Below are positions 1 through 5,529 of a DNA stretch of 7,822 nt, piece by piece; position 1 is the first letter of the stretch; every line of letters starts with the position of its first letter. A program made the translations under genes and the position numbers. Location: the NCBI GenBank assembly GCA_017419325.1, contig JAFOLN010000311.1, positions 1-7,822 on the forward strand. The letters are read 5' to 3'. The notes below the pieces were generated by a model. The model had not been told where the DNA came from. It saw only the letters and a list, made by a program, of their open reading frames with translations, and ran no database searches. Origin of the DNA: Clostridia bacterium (GTDB taxonomy: Bacteria; Bacillota; Clostridia; Oscillospirales; RGIG577).

Positions 1-455
1 CCAAGCATCACGCCCGCAAAGGACACCGCAAACGTAAAGCCGCCTATGACCGCCGCGGCGCATATAACGGAGGTCTTTAAGAACGCAAAGCCGATGCCCA
101 CGGTCAGCGCGTCTATGCTCGTGGCTATCGAAAGAAGAAAAAGCTCCTTTATGTCAAAACCGCCGCCGTCCGGGGCGGGCTCCCCTTTTACGGCCTCGTA
201 AATCATTTTTGCGCCGATGAAGAGAAGCAGCGTAAAGGCGGCGAGATGCTCGAAGCTGATAATATAGCGAGAGAAGAGGCGCCCAAGCTGATGGCCTATA
301 ATCGGCATTACCGCCTGCGAGCAGCCGAAGAAAAGGGCGATAACCGCTCCCCTTTTAAAGCTCGGGCGCGCCATGGAAAGCCCTTTTATAAGCGAAATGG
401 CGAAGGCGTCCGCCGAAAGGCCCGCCGCTATGAGAAAAAGCTCCCAGATGTGCAT
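1..455 (-). CDS. mntP: Manganese efflux pump MntP, N-terminal 151 residues (cut by window edge)
   Basis: Integral membrane Mn(II) exporter that protects the cell from manganese excess. The frame reads from ATG at 455-453 to the left edge without a stop, giving 151 residues; family members are about 185-190 residues, so roughly 35 are missing. Three hallmark segments are visible: LSADAFAISLIKG near residues 13-25 (TM1 with the conserved acidic residue, Asp16), LLLFIGAKMIYEAVKG near 76-91, and IATSIDALTVGIGFAFL near 110-126 (the second conserved Asp, start of the internal repeat). These match the E. coli MntP segments in order and spacing. The start is supported by AAGGAG six bases upstream. 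It is divergent from smpB, with 159 bp between the starts. Family assignment is firm; the metal is inferred from the family. No manganese riboswitch was recognised upstream. Confidence 0.93.
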   Translation of the reverse strand, partial: MHIWELFLIAAGLSADAFAISLIKGLSMARPSFKRGAVIALFFGCSQAVMPIIGHQLGRLFSRYIISFEHLAAFTLLLFIGAKMIYEAVKGEPAPDGGGFDIKELFLLSIATSIDALTVGIGFAFLKTSVICAAAVIGGFTFAVSFAGVML

Positions 456-551
456 AAGTTTCTCCTTTTGCGGCCGACGCCGCTGTTTTGTCCATTTCGA
501 TTTATATTTTCAAAGAGAAGTTATTATGACGCGTCTGCGGCCATTTTCGCC

Positions 552-580
552 TTGACGGATAAAAGGCGCGCGGGTATAAT
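552..580 (+). promoter_or_regulatory. Sigma-A promoter of smpB
   Basis: The -35 box TTGACG (552-557) and the perfect -10 box TATAAT (575-580) are separated by 17 bp. Transcription would start near 587, leaving a leader of about 28 nt that contains GCGGAGGA (603-610) before the smpB ATG at 615. Read directly from sequence; activity is inferred. Confidence 0.85.
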
Positions 581-614
581 AAATAGGTAGCTAAAAAGAA
601 TTGCGGAGGAAATT

Positions 615-1079
615 ATGGCAGCTCCTTCTCTCAAAACAGTTGCAAAAAACAAAAAAGCGTTCCACGACTATTTCATTCTTGAAAAGTTCGAGGCCGGGAT
701 TGAGCTTTTCGGCACGGAGGTCAAGTCCGTGCGTCTGGGTCAGCTCAATCTCAAGGACAGCTACTGCTTTATAAAGGACGGAGAGCTTTTCGTTCGCGGG
801 ATGCACATAAGTCCTTACGAAAAGGGCAATATTTTCAATAAGGATCCCTTAAGGGAGCGAAAGCTTCTTATGCATAAGCGGGAGATAAACCGCCTTTTCG
901 GAAAAATGAAGCAGGACGGCTGCGCGATAGTGCCCTTAAGCGTATATTTCAAGGGGCCGCGCGTCAAAGTCGAGGTGGCGCTTACGAAGGGCAAGAAGGA
1001 GTATGACAAGCGTCAAAGCATCGCGTCGCGCGATGCGGGGCGCGAGATTGACCGCGCAATGAAGCAGCGATACAGATAA
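615..1079 (+). CDS. smpB: SsrA-binding protein SmpB
   Basis: Small basic protein of 154 residues that binds the tRNA-like domain of tmRNA, delivers it to stalled ribosomes and mimics the missing anticodon arm. Family hallmarks in order: KNKKAFHDYFI (residues 11-21), GIELFGTEVKSVRLGQLNLKD (about 28-48), HISPYEKGNIFNKDPLRERKLLMHKREI (about 64-91), YFKGPRVKVEVALTKGKKEYDKR (about 111-133), and a basic C-terminal tail ending KQRYR, which enters the mRNA channel in known structures. Length is typical. The ATG follows GGAGGA by four bases, and a near-consensus promoter lies 35 bp upstream of the start. The stop codon is 4 nt from the first base of tmRNA, so the two partners of trans-translation are adjacent and probably partly co-transcribed. 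The final codons appear to double as the ssrA promoter. Confidence 0.98.
   Translation: MAAPSLKTVAKNKKAFHDYFILEKFEAGIELFGTEVKSVRLGQLNLKDSYCFIKDGELFVRGMHISPYEKGNIFNKDPLRERKLLMHKREINRLFGKMKQDGCAIVPLSVYFKGPRVKVEVALTKGKKEYDKRQSIASRDAGREIDRAMKQRYR
1048..1076 (+). promoter_or_regulatory. Predicted ssrA promoter inside the smpB 3' end
   Basis: TTGACC (1048-1053) and TACAGA (1071-1076) are separated by exactly 17 bp. The predicted start, 8 nt after the -10 box, is G1084, the first base of the tmRNA acceptor stem. The boxes lie within the last smpB codons and stop. The -35 is 5/6 consensus and the -10 is 4/6. Position and spacing are seen in the sequence; function is inferred. Confidence 0.6.
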
Positions 1080-1083
1080 ATAC

Positions 1084-1438
1084 GGGGGCGTACCGGTTTC
1101 GACGGGGATGCTGAAGCTCGATAAGCGGATAATGGCGCCCGGCCATTTAAAAACGGGCAACCTTAAAATTAAACGCTAACAGAAATACCAGATTAGCATT
1201 AGCTGCGTAATTACGCACAGCCGTCCCGCCCGTGAGGACCGCGGCATGGGACGGGGCGTCATTTAGCGGTGAACGTGTACGCGGTAAGCTTTGCCCGCGT
1301 CATGTAAAATGAAGCTACCGAAAATGCAAGCCCGCCTGTTGGCGTGCATCGTAGGGAACGTAAAACATCAGGCTATATCCGTAGAAAGTCGGGGGGATGT
1401 GTTTTCGGACAGGAGTTCGACTCTCCTCGCCTCCACCA
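1084..1438 (+). ncRNA. ssrA: Transfer-messenger RNA (tmRNA, SsrA RNA)
   Basis: One-piece tmRNA of 355 nt that rescues stalled ribosomes by acting first as alanyl-tRNA and then as mRNA for a degradation tag. The 5' end GGGGGCG (1084-1090) pairs over 7 bp with CGCCTCC (1428-1434). It includes a G·U at the third pair (1086/1432), the alanyl-tRNA synthetase identity element, followed by discriminator A1435 and an encoded CCA (1436-1438). The 5' region has the conserved ACCGGTTTCGACGGGG block. The T arm is AGGAG-TTCGACT-CTCCT (1411-1427). The tag frame lies at 1175-1210. Downstream, GC-rich inverted segments (for example GTCCCGCCC / GGGACGGGGC) fit the pseudoknot ring, but I did not resolve each pseudoknot. 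It sits 4 nt after smpB and is followed directly by an intrinsic terminator, so very little 3' trimming is needed. Confidence 0.97.
1175..1210 (+). other. tmRNA tag-peptide reading frame (ANRNTRLALAA, stop TAA)
   Basis: Eleven sense codons from the proposed resume codon GCT (1175-1177) to TAA (1208-1210) encode ANRNTRLALAA, added after the alanine carried by tmRNA. The LALAA end is the hydrophobic C-terminal degron read by ClpXP-type proteases in bacteria. The resume position is inferred from the upstream TTAAAATTAAAC, which resembles the A-rich stretch before the resume codon in Bacillus tmRNA. The same frame stays open upstream (preceded by ATLKLN), so the exact first codon is slightly uncertain. 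Two arginines make this tag more basic than the well-known E. coli tag. Confidence 0.8.
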
Positions 1439-1440
1439 TG

Positions 1441-1468
1441 AAAAAAGCACGCGAAAGCGTGCTTTTTT
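1441..1468 (+). terminator. Intrinsic terminator of ssrA
   Basis: A perfect 12-bp stem, AAAAAAGCACGC (1441-1452) with GCGTGCTTTTTT (1457-1468), is closed by a GAAA tetraloop. It begins three bases after the tmRNA CCA end. It is symmetric, with A and T runs on both sides, so it could also stop transcription arriving from the other strand. Confidence 0.95.
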
Positions 1469-1470
1469 CA

Positions 1471-1652
1471 ATTAAGACGCCCCTGTGGGGCTAATGAAGG
1501 AATGAAGACGCTTCGCTAATGAAGAAGTTTTAACGGGAGAACCGCCTTTCGGCGGCTTCGCTTCATTGGGCGCGCTTTCGCGCCGTCTTCATTAACGAGC
1601 GCAAGCGAGTGTCTTCATCAGGGCGTAGCCCGTCTTCATTTATGCTTCGCAT
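1471..1652. repeat. Cluster of short ATGAAGAC / GTCTTCAT repeats separated by variable mini-hairpins
   Basis: The octamer or a close variant appears about seven times. It is in ATGAAGAC orientation on the left (around 1471-1478, 1493-1500, 1502-1509, 1518-1524) and in GTCTTCAT orientation on the right (1560-1567, 1585-1592, 1611-1618, 1632-1639). Most stretches between copies are a small perfect hairpin of different sequence: GCCCC-TGT-GGGGC (1479-1491), CCGCC-TTTC-GGCGG (1542-1555), GGCGCG-CTTT-CGCGCC (1569-1584), GGGC-GTA-GCCC (1621-1631) and ATGC-TTC-GCAT (1642-1652). The spacer at 1594-1610 is only weakly palindromic. The orientation switch around the central hairpin makes the whole cluster an imperfect large palindrome. 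No coding sequence is convincing here. It may be a genome-wide interspersed element; function is unknown. Confidence 0.75.
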
Positions 1653-1734
1653 CGGGCAATATCTTACCACACTAAGGTCAGATTATTGTTTCATTGGAAA
1701 TAAAAGCTGTTCCACCTTTTTTGAAGCCTTTTCC

Positions 1735-1763
1735 TTGACACTTTGTACTAAATTTGATACTAT
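1735..1763 (+). promoter_or_regulatory. Sigma-A promoter of the structured leader / DUF4186 unit
   Basis: A perfect -35 box TTGACA (1735-1740) and the -10 box TACTAT (1758-1763, 5/6) are separated by 17 bp. The predicted start is near 1769-1771, just where the first leader hairpin begins. The surrounding sequence is AT-rich, in contrast to the GC-rich RNA downstream. The stretch 1653-1734 between the hairpin repeats and this promoter shows nothing else recognisable. Confidence 0.85.
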
Positions 1764-1768
1764 ACGAC

Positions 1769-1951
1769 CAATGAGTAGCTGCATTTATTTGTTTTTACTC
1801 ATTGCCGACTGCAGGGTGTTTCATCCGGGGAAGAGGAGCTATGCGCTGCGCTGAACTTCGGTGCGGCGCTGAACTCTGGTGCGGTACTGCAACGGTCGGC
1901 ATCGTTCCACCTTAAAATGCCCCCGGGACGGTGTCAAAAAAATCACCAAGC
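1769..1951 (+). promoter_or_regulatory. Structured RNA leader of unknown class (candidate riboswitch/attenuator aptamer or sRNA)
   Basis: The RNA starts at the predicted +1 with a perfect 9-bp hairpin, CAATGAGTA (1769-1777) with TACTCATTG (1796-1804). A long-range stem follows: TGCCGAC and TGCAG (1803-1814) pair with CTGCA and GTCGGCA (1887-1901), 12 bp with a 3-nt bulge. Inside this stem are GGGTG-TTT-CATCC (1814-1826) and a 10-bp hairpin, GCTGCGCTGA-ACT-TCGGTGCGGC (1845-1867), with a tandem copy behind it. CCGGGG (1825-1830) is complementary to CCCCGG (1921-1926) outside the long stem, a possible pseudoknot. CGTTCC (1903-1908) can alternatively pair with GGGACG (1925-1930). No convincing ORF lies in it. 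An intrinsic terminator and a gene follow directly. It does not match the T-box, TPP, FMN, SAM, cobalamin, lysine or 6S RNA signatures that I know. Confidence 0.65.
1848..1884 (+). repeat. 18-bp tandem duplication inside the structured leader
   Basis: A 19-mer beginning GCGCTGAACT and ending GGTGCGG occurs at 1848-1866 and again at 1866-1884, sharing one base. The two copies differ only by TC versus CT in the middle. The first copy forms the 3' part of a 10-bp hairpin. The second can form GCGCT (1866-1870) with GGTGC (1878-1882), using two G·U pairs. Confidence 0.85.
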
Positions 1952-1990
1952 GAGCGCTTACTGTTACATGTAAAAAAGCGCTCATTTTTT
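1952..1990 (+). terminator. Intrinsic terminator between leader and DUF4186 gene (likely attenuator)
   Basis: GAGCGCTT (1952-1959) pairs with AAGCGCTC (1976-1983) around a 16-nt loop that itself contains the palindrome TTACATGTAA (1964-1973). The stem is followed by A and six T. It ends 17 bases before the ATG at 2008. A terminator this close to a start codon and downstream of a promoter is typical of transcription attenuation. It could instead simply end a free-standing RNA of about 220 nt. Confidence 0.8.
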
Positions 1991-2007
1991 ACGGGTGTAT
2001 CAAAGTA

Positions 2008-2373
2008 ATGCAGACTATTGAACAGGCGCTTGACAAGCTTGAGCGGTCAAAATTCCGTTCGGGCTTTCAGCTTACTAAAAAAGACCTCGAATATATAGAA
2101 ACGAAGGGCATGGATGTGATGCGGCGTCATGCCGGGGACTTCGTTCGCATTAAGCTTGCCCCCGCCTTCCCCGTAAATGACGGGAAGCAGACCCCCATGC
2201 GCGGCCATCCCGTATTTAAGGCGATGCACGCCACCGCCTGCTGCTGTCGGGGATGCCTTAACAAATGGTACCGTGTGCCGCTTCATAAAGAGCTGTCCCC
2301 TTCGGCGCAGGAGAAGATAGTAAATCTTCTGATGGCGTGGATAGAGCGGCAGATGAAAAAAGCAGGAATATGA
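2008..2373 (+). CDS. DUF4186 family protein
   Basis: A 121-residue soluble protein of unknown function, recognised as DUF4186 from FRSGFQLTKKDLEYI (residues 16-30), DDGKQTPMRGHPVF-like NDGKQTPMRGHPVF (57-70) and HATACCCRGCLNKWYRVP (74-91). His67, His74, Cys78-80, Cys83 and His93 form a tight His/Cys cluster that could bind a metal; that is inference. I chose ATG 2008 because the family similarity begins a few residues later. The longer frame reaching back to 1879 would translate straight through the structured leader and terminator. The ribosome site is poor: only GGGTG at 1993-1997, which lies between the terminator and the start. The gene is expressed from the promoter at 1735 only if the terminator at 1952-1990 is read through. 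It has its own terminator immediately after the stop. No neighbour points to a pathway. Confidence 0.85.
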   Translation: MQTIEQALDKLERSKFRSGFQLTKKDLEYIETKGMDVMRRHAGDFVRIKLAPAFPVNDGKQTPMRGHPVFKAMHATACCCRGCLNKWYRVPLHKELSPSAQEKIVNLLMAWIERQMKKAGI

Positions 2374-2401
2374 AAAACGACGCGCTGTTGCGCGTCGTTT
2401 T
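2374..2401. terminator. Bidirectional terminator between convergent genes
   Basis: An 11-bp stem, AAAACGACGCG (2374-2384) with CGCGTCGTTTT (2391-2401), has a CTGTTG loop. It starts one base after the DUF4186 stop codon. On the other strand it is followed by a T run and lies 28 bases beyond the lipoprotein stop, so it serves both converging units. Confidence 0.92.
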
Positions 2402-2429
2402 ATTGTTTCGTTCACCTTTTTTCGTCGCG

Positions 2430-3062
2430 TTACGGGGTTACGCTGAGGTCGGTGCAGTTATACGCAAGGCCGTCGTATTCCACGCTCTTTACGGTGAAGT
2501 CGGCTACGGCTTCGGCGGCGTTGAATTCGTCGTCTATCGAGTCAACGTCTATCTTTTCGTTGAACGTCACCTTGAAGTTATACATGCCCTTCATGAAGAA
2601 CACGTCGGTGTTGCCGTCCCATATGGACCAGCCGTTCTCCTCATAGCCTGCCTCGATAAGCTGGGCGCCCGTCATGCCTGCCATTGACGCAAGCTCCTCG
2701 TCGGTGGGTATGCCCACGGACAGATCCTCCACCTTCTCTATCTCAAGGTCGGCTACCACCTTGTTTATGGCGTCGAAGCCGTCCTCGGCCGCAAAGTCGA
2801 TTTCGTCTATGGCCTTCCTCGTTTCGGGAGTAAGCGCGGCGCATACGCGGGTGGGCTTGCCGCCGTTCTCAAATACGTATACGTAGTAATCGTCGTCGTA
2901 GGCCGACGTCCAGAACTCGCTCTCAACGGCGAACGCGTCGCCGAGCGTCTTAAGCGAAGATACGTCCGTGGCTTCGGCGGTCTTGCTCTGTCCGTTCGAG
3001 CAGGCGGCCAGCGTTAATGCGACTACGGCCGCGAGTATAACGGATAATATTTTCTTTTTCAT
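2430..3062 (-). CDS. Uncharacterised lipoprotein
   Basis: A 210-residue predicted lipoprotein of unknown function. The signal peptide has the Lys-rich start MKKK, a hydrophobic core (residues 5-18) and the lipobox L18-A19-A20-C21, so it should be anchored to the outer face of the membrane. The mature part is acidic and soluble, with no further membrane segment. A YDDDYYVYVFENGG stretch near residues 55-68 and a GYEENGWSIWDGN stretch near 139-151 are distinctive, but I cannot tie them to a named family. The start is fixed by AGGAGG (complement of 3069-3074) six bases upstream of ATG. The DMT permease gene ends 34 bp upstream on the same strand, so the two may share a transcript. An AT-rich TATAAA-like box in the gap could instead give it its own promoter, but I see no good -35. 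The shared terminator at 2374-2401 ends the unit. Confidence 0.85.
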   Translation of the reverse strand: MKKKILSVILAAVVALTLAACSNGQSKTAEATDVSSLKTLGDAFAVESEFWTSAYDDDYYVYVFENGGKPTRVCAALTPETRKAIDEIDFAAEDGFDAINKVVADLEIEKVEDLSVGIPTDEELASMAGMTGAQLIEAGYEENGWSIWDGNTDVFFMKGMYNFKVTFNEKIDVDSIDDEFNAAEAVADFTVKSVEYDGLAYNCTDLSVTP

Positions 3063-3096
3063 GGTTTTCCTCCTGATTATTTATTTATACTTTATT

Positions 3097-3942
3097 TTAT
3101 GCCGTTTTGCTTCTTGCGTCCTTGGCGCACCAGAATGTAACGGACGCGAGCACTATGACAGCTCCTATAAGCGACCACATTCCGGGCACCTCCCCCGCGA
3201 ATAAAAACACCCACACGGGATTTAAAAGCGGCTCAATTATGGCTATGAGCGACGCCGTAAGCGGCGGGCAGTTCTTAAGCGCAACGGCGTACAGCGCGTA
3301 TGGAAGGCCAAGCTGGAATATGCCGAGAAGCACCACAAGCAGTATCGTCTGCCCCGTTATCGGGGTGTCGAATGCCGCCGCGAAGGGCAGGCCTATAATC
3401 GCCGTTAAAAGCTGTCCCTGAAAGATGCCTGAGAAGCGCGTGCTTTCGTCGGCCTCGCCGGAGTTTATAAATACGCCCGCAAAGAATATGCCGCCAAGAA
3501 GACCCGTTATGTTGCCTATGACGCTGCCGCCGGAAAGTCCGTCCAAAAAAAAGAGCACTATTCCGCCCAGCGTAAGAAGCACGACTGTGTAGTCGGTCCT
3601 TTTAAAGCGCTTTTTTTTGAAAACCGCGTAATACAGAAGTATAAGCACCGGGGCGCTGTATTGGAGCACTATGGCGTTGGCCGCCGTTGTGAGCTTCGTT
3701 GAAAGCACGAAAAAAAGCAGCGTGCCCGCAAGCGCAACGGCAATGGAGACGGTTCGCTTATTGAACTTAAGCTCAAGATGCATAAGCTTTATGGAAACAA
3801 GCACCGCCAGCGCGGCAATGAGGCTTCTTGTGCCGGAGAGCACCATGGCGTTCCAGGGTATGAGCTTTATAAATATGCCGCCGGTGCTCCAAAGCACTGA
3901 GCATATGATTATCTGTATCATTCCCAGGCGCTTTGCGTCCAT
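3097..3942 (-). CDS. EamA/DMT-superfamily permease
   Basis: A 281-residue inner-membrane protein of the drug/metabolite transporter superfamily, built from two EamA repeats with about ten membrane segments. The first repeat starts near residue 7 (MIQIIICSVLWSTGGIFIK) and carries the typical ANAIVLQYSAPVLILLYY at 88-105. The second starts near residue 145 and ends with IEPLLNPVWVFLFAGEVPG at 236-254 and IGAVIVLASV at 259-268, the usual EamA C-terminal block. Length is typical (280-300). The start ATG at 3942 has AAAGGA nine bases upstream. The substrate cannot be read from sequence: members export amino acids, nucleotides, metabolites or drugs. It stands 78 bp downstream of the ABC ATPase gene, with a hairpin between them, and 34 bp upstream of the lipoprotein gene. 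Confidence 0.92.
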   Translation of the reverse strand: MDAKRLGMIQIIICSVLWSTGGIFIKLIPWNAMVLSGTRSLIAALAVLVSIKLMHLELKFNKRTVSIAVALAGTLLFFVLSTKLTTAANAIVLQYSAPVLILLYYAVFKKKRFKRTDYTVVLLTLGGIVLFFLDGLSGGSVIGNITGLLGGIFFAGVFINSGEADESTRFSGIFQGQLLTAIIGLPFAAAFDTPITGQTILLVVLLGIFQLGLPYALYAVALKNCPPLTASLIAIIEPLLNPVWVFLFAGEVPGMWSLIGAVIVLASVTFWCAKDARSKTA

Positions 3943-3974
3943 TTATACAGTCCTTTCCGCTTTATAAAATAGCG

Positions 3975-4002
3975 TTAAAGCGCGCCGCCCGGCGCGCTTT
4001 AA
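3975..4002 (-). terminator. Probable terminator of the amino acid ABC operon
   Basis: A perfect 12-bp stem, TTAAAGCGCGCC (3975-3986) with GGCGCGCTTTAA (3991-4002), has a 4-nt loop. It lies 18 bases beyond the ATPase stop and before the DMT gene on the minus strand. The U run is weak: TTTAA in the stem, then CGCTATTTT. Some read-through into the DMT gene is therefore plausible. Confidence 0.7.
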
Positions 4003-4020
4003 TCGTTTTATTACGTTTTA

Positions 4021-4746
4021 TCACTTTAAGACCTTGCTTAAGAATTCCTTCGTTCTCTCCTCCTTGGGATTTTCAAAGAACTCCTCCGGCGGGGCCTGCT
4101 CTATTATCCTGCCCTCGTCCATAATGAGTATCCTCGTTCCCACCTCGCGGGCGAAGCCCATCTCATGGGTCACGACCGCCATGGTCATGCCCTCGTTTGC
4201 AAGCTCCTTCATTACCTCAAGCACCTCTCCGACCATTTCCGGGTCGAGGGCGCTGGTGGGCTCGTCGAAAAGCATTATCTGCGGCTTCATGGCAAGCGAA
4301 CGCACGATGGCGATACGCTGCTTCTGACCGCCCGAAAGCTGATTGGGGTAAGACTTTGCCTTGTCCTCAAGACCTACGCGGCGAAGAAGCTTTATCGCCT
4401 GCTCGTCGGCCTCCTCCTTCGACATTATCTTAAGCTTTACGGGGGCAAGCGTAAGGTTCTGCATGACCGTAAGGTGCGGGAAAAGGTTAAAATGCTGGAA
4501 CACCATTCCGAGGCGCTCGCGCACCTTGTTTATATCGGTCTTTTTGTCCGTTATATCAACGCCGTCTATGATTATCTGGCCGCTTGTGGGCACCTCAAGA
4601 AGATTAAGACAGCGAAGGAAGGTGGACTTTCCCGAGCCGGACGGGCCTACGATAACTATCTTTTCACCCTTATGTATTTCCTCGGAAATATCGTTGAGCA
4701 CATGGTTGGTGCCGAAATATTTATGAAGATGTCTAACGCTTATCAT
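4021..4746 (-). CDS. Polar amino acid ABC transporter, ATP-binding protein
   Basis: The cytoplasmic ATPase of the importer, 241 residues, the normal size for the GlnQ/HisP type. Visible motifs: Walker A GPSGSGKST (34-42), Q-loop Gln84 in MVFQHFNLFP, signature LSGGQ (137-141), Walker B IMLFDE (157-162) with catalytic Glu162, D-loop SALD (165-168) and switch His194 in VVTHEM. All catalytic residues are present. The gene overlaps the 3' end of the permease gene by 14 bp, so translation is probably coupled; an AAGGAAG site lies inside the permease gene about ten bases upstream of the ATG. It is the last gene of the operon (binding protein, permease, ATPase) and is followed by a hairpin terminator. 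The substrate class (polar amino acid) follows from the family and neighbours; the exact amino acid is not determined. Confidence 0.96.
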   Translation of the reverse strand: MISVRHLHKYFGTNHVLNDISEEIHKGEKIVIVGPSGSGKSTFLRCLNLLEVPTSGQIIIDGVDITDKKTDINKVRERLGMVFQHFNLFPHLTVMQNLTLAPVKLKIMSKEEADEQAIKLLRRVGLEDKAKSYPNQLSGGQKQRIAIVRSLAMKPQIMLFDEPTSALDPEMVGEVLEVMKELANEGMTMAVVTHEMGFAREVGTRILIMDEGRIIEQAPPEEFFENPKEERTKEFLSKVLK

Positions 4747-5449
4747 GCTCGTTCAACTTCCTTTCCATAGCGGCAAACAGCTTTGACAGTATAGTCGTTA
4801 TGCCCAGGTATATAAGCGCGATTATGATAAGCGGGAAAAACGCCTCATAAGTTCGGCTCGTTACAACGCTCTGCACCTTCGTAAGGTCGGCAAGGCCGAT
4901 GTAGCCGACTATTGCCGTCTCCTTTACAAGCACGATAAATTCGCTTGCGTATGTGGGCAGTATCATCCTTATGGCCTGGGGCATTATGATATTCACCATG
5001 GTCTGGGACTTGGAAAGACCCAGCGAACGCCCCGCTTCATGCTGACCCTTGTCGACTGAGATAATGCCCGAACGTATTATCTCGGCTATGTATGCCGCGC
5101 TGTTGCATGAGAACGCGAATATGGCGACCATCATCTTCGACGCGTCGGGCGACGTGAATATGACGAGGTACGCGATAAGCAGCTGTACCATCGTCGGCGT
5201 GCCGCGAATAAAGTCGATATATACTATTGAGATAAAGCGAAGTATCTTCACGCTCGATATCTTCATCAGCGCAAGAAGTATGCCGAATATCGTGCCGAAA
5301 ATTATCGCCGCTATCGTTACGGTCAGCGTTACCTGAAGGCCGTCAAGATAGAGCTTGTATCGGTCGGCATATAAAAATGCCTGATAGAAATTGTGCCCCG
5401 CGGTCTGAAACCACGTGGACAGTGCCGATAAAATATCCAACCAGTTCAC
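4733..5449 (-). CDS. Polar amino acid ABC transporter, permease protein (HisM/GlnP type)
   Basis: The membrane subunit, 238 residues. It has about five membrane segments: roughly 38-62, 70-98, 105-127, 166-190 and 205-225. The family EAA coupling loop is QHEAGRSLGLSKSQTMVNII (136-155), which docks on the ATPase. The periplasm-side block FIRGTPTMVQLL (80-91) is typical of the His/Glu/Gln/Arg/opine subfamily. A single permease gene implies a homodimer. The assigned start is GTG (5449), but the only ribosome-site-like sequence, AGGGAG, touches it. TTG at codon 4 (5440) would have better spacing, so the first three residues are uncertain. It is separated from the binding-protein gene by 124 bp carrying a strong hairpin, and overlaps the ATPase gene by 14 bp. 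Confidence 0.94.
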   Translation of the reverse strand: MNWLDILSALSTWFQTAGHNFYQAFLYADRYKLYLDGLQVTLTVTIAAIIFGTIFGILLALMKISSVKILRFISIVYIDFIRGTPTMVQLLIAYLVIFTSPDASKMMVAIFAFSCNSAAYIAEIIRSGIISVDKGQHEAGRSLGLSKSQTMVNIIMPQAIRMILPTYASEFIVLVKETAIVGYIGLADLTKVQSVVTSRTYEAFFPLIIIALIYLGITTILSKLFAAMERKLNEHDKR

Positions 5450-5529
5450 TCCCTACTCATTGCTTGTCGCTCTTAAATCAAAACTTAAAAGCCGTATTCT
5501 CAAATTCTGATTTAAAACCGATATTGGCG

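Noticed and set aside
246..590. Plus-strand ORF of 114 codons over the mntP region
   Set aside because: It is antisense to a clearly recognisable mntP frame, has no ribosome site, and its translation is Arg/Lys-rich without family features.
456..614. Manganese (yybP-ykoY) riboswitch in front of mntP
   Set aside because: The 159-bp divergent gap already holds the smpB promoter, and the minus strand shows none of the conserved yybP-ykoY loop sequences I know; only a small GCGGC/GCCGC hairpin near the ribosome site is visible.
1471..1652. CRISPR array
   Set aside because: Repeat units are only about 8-9 nt, spacers are themselves palindromic and uneven in length, orientation flips midway, and no cas genes are present.
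1769..1990. T-box leader or 6S RNA
   Set aside because: The T-box sequence (GGTGG-ACCGCG type) and a specifier-loop stem are missing. 6S RNA is a single long rod with paired ends, whereas this RNA begins with its own closed hairpin.
1879..2007. N-terminal extension of the DUF4186 protein
   Set aside because: The frame is open back to 1879, but it would translate the structured leader and terminator, has no ribosome site, and shows no similarity to the family start. ATG 2008 fits better.
4165..4770. Plus-strand ORF of 201 codons opposite the ABC ATPase
   Set aside because: It is a shadow of the highly conserved ATPase frame; no promoter, ribosome site or recognisable domain.
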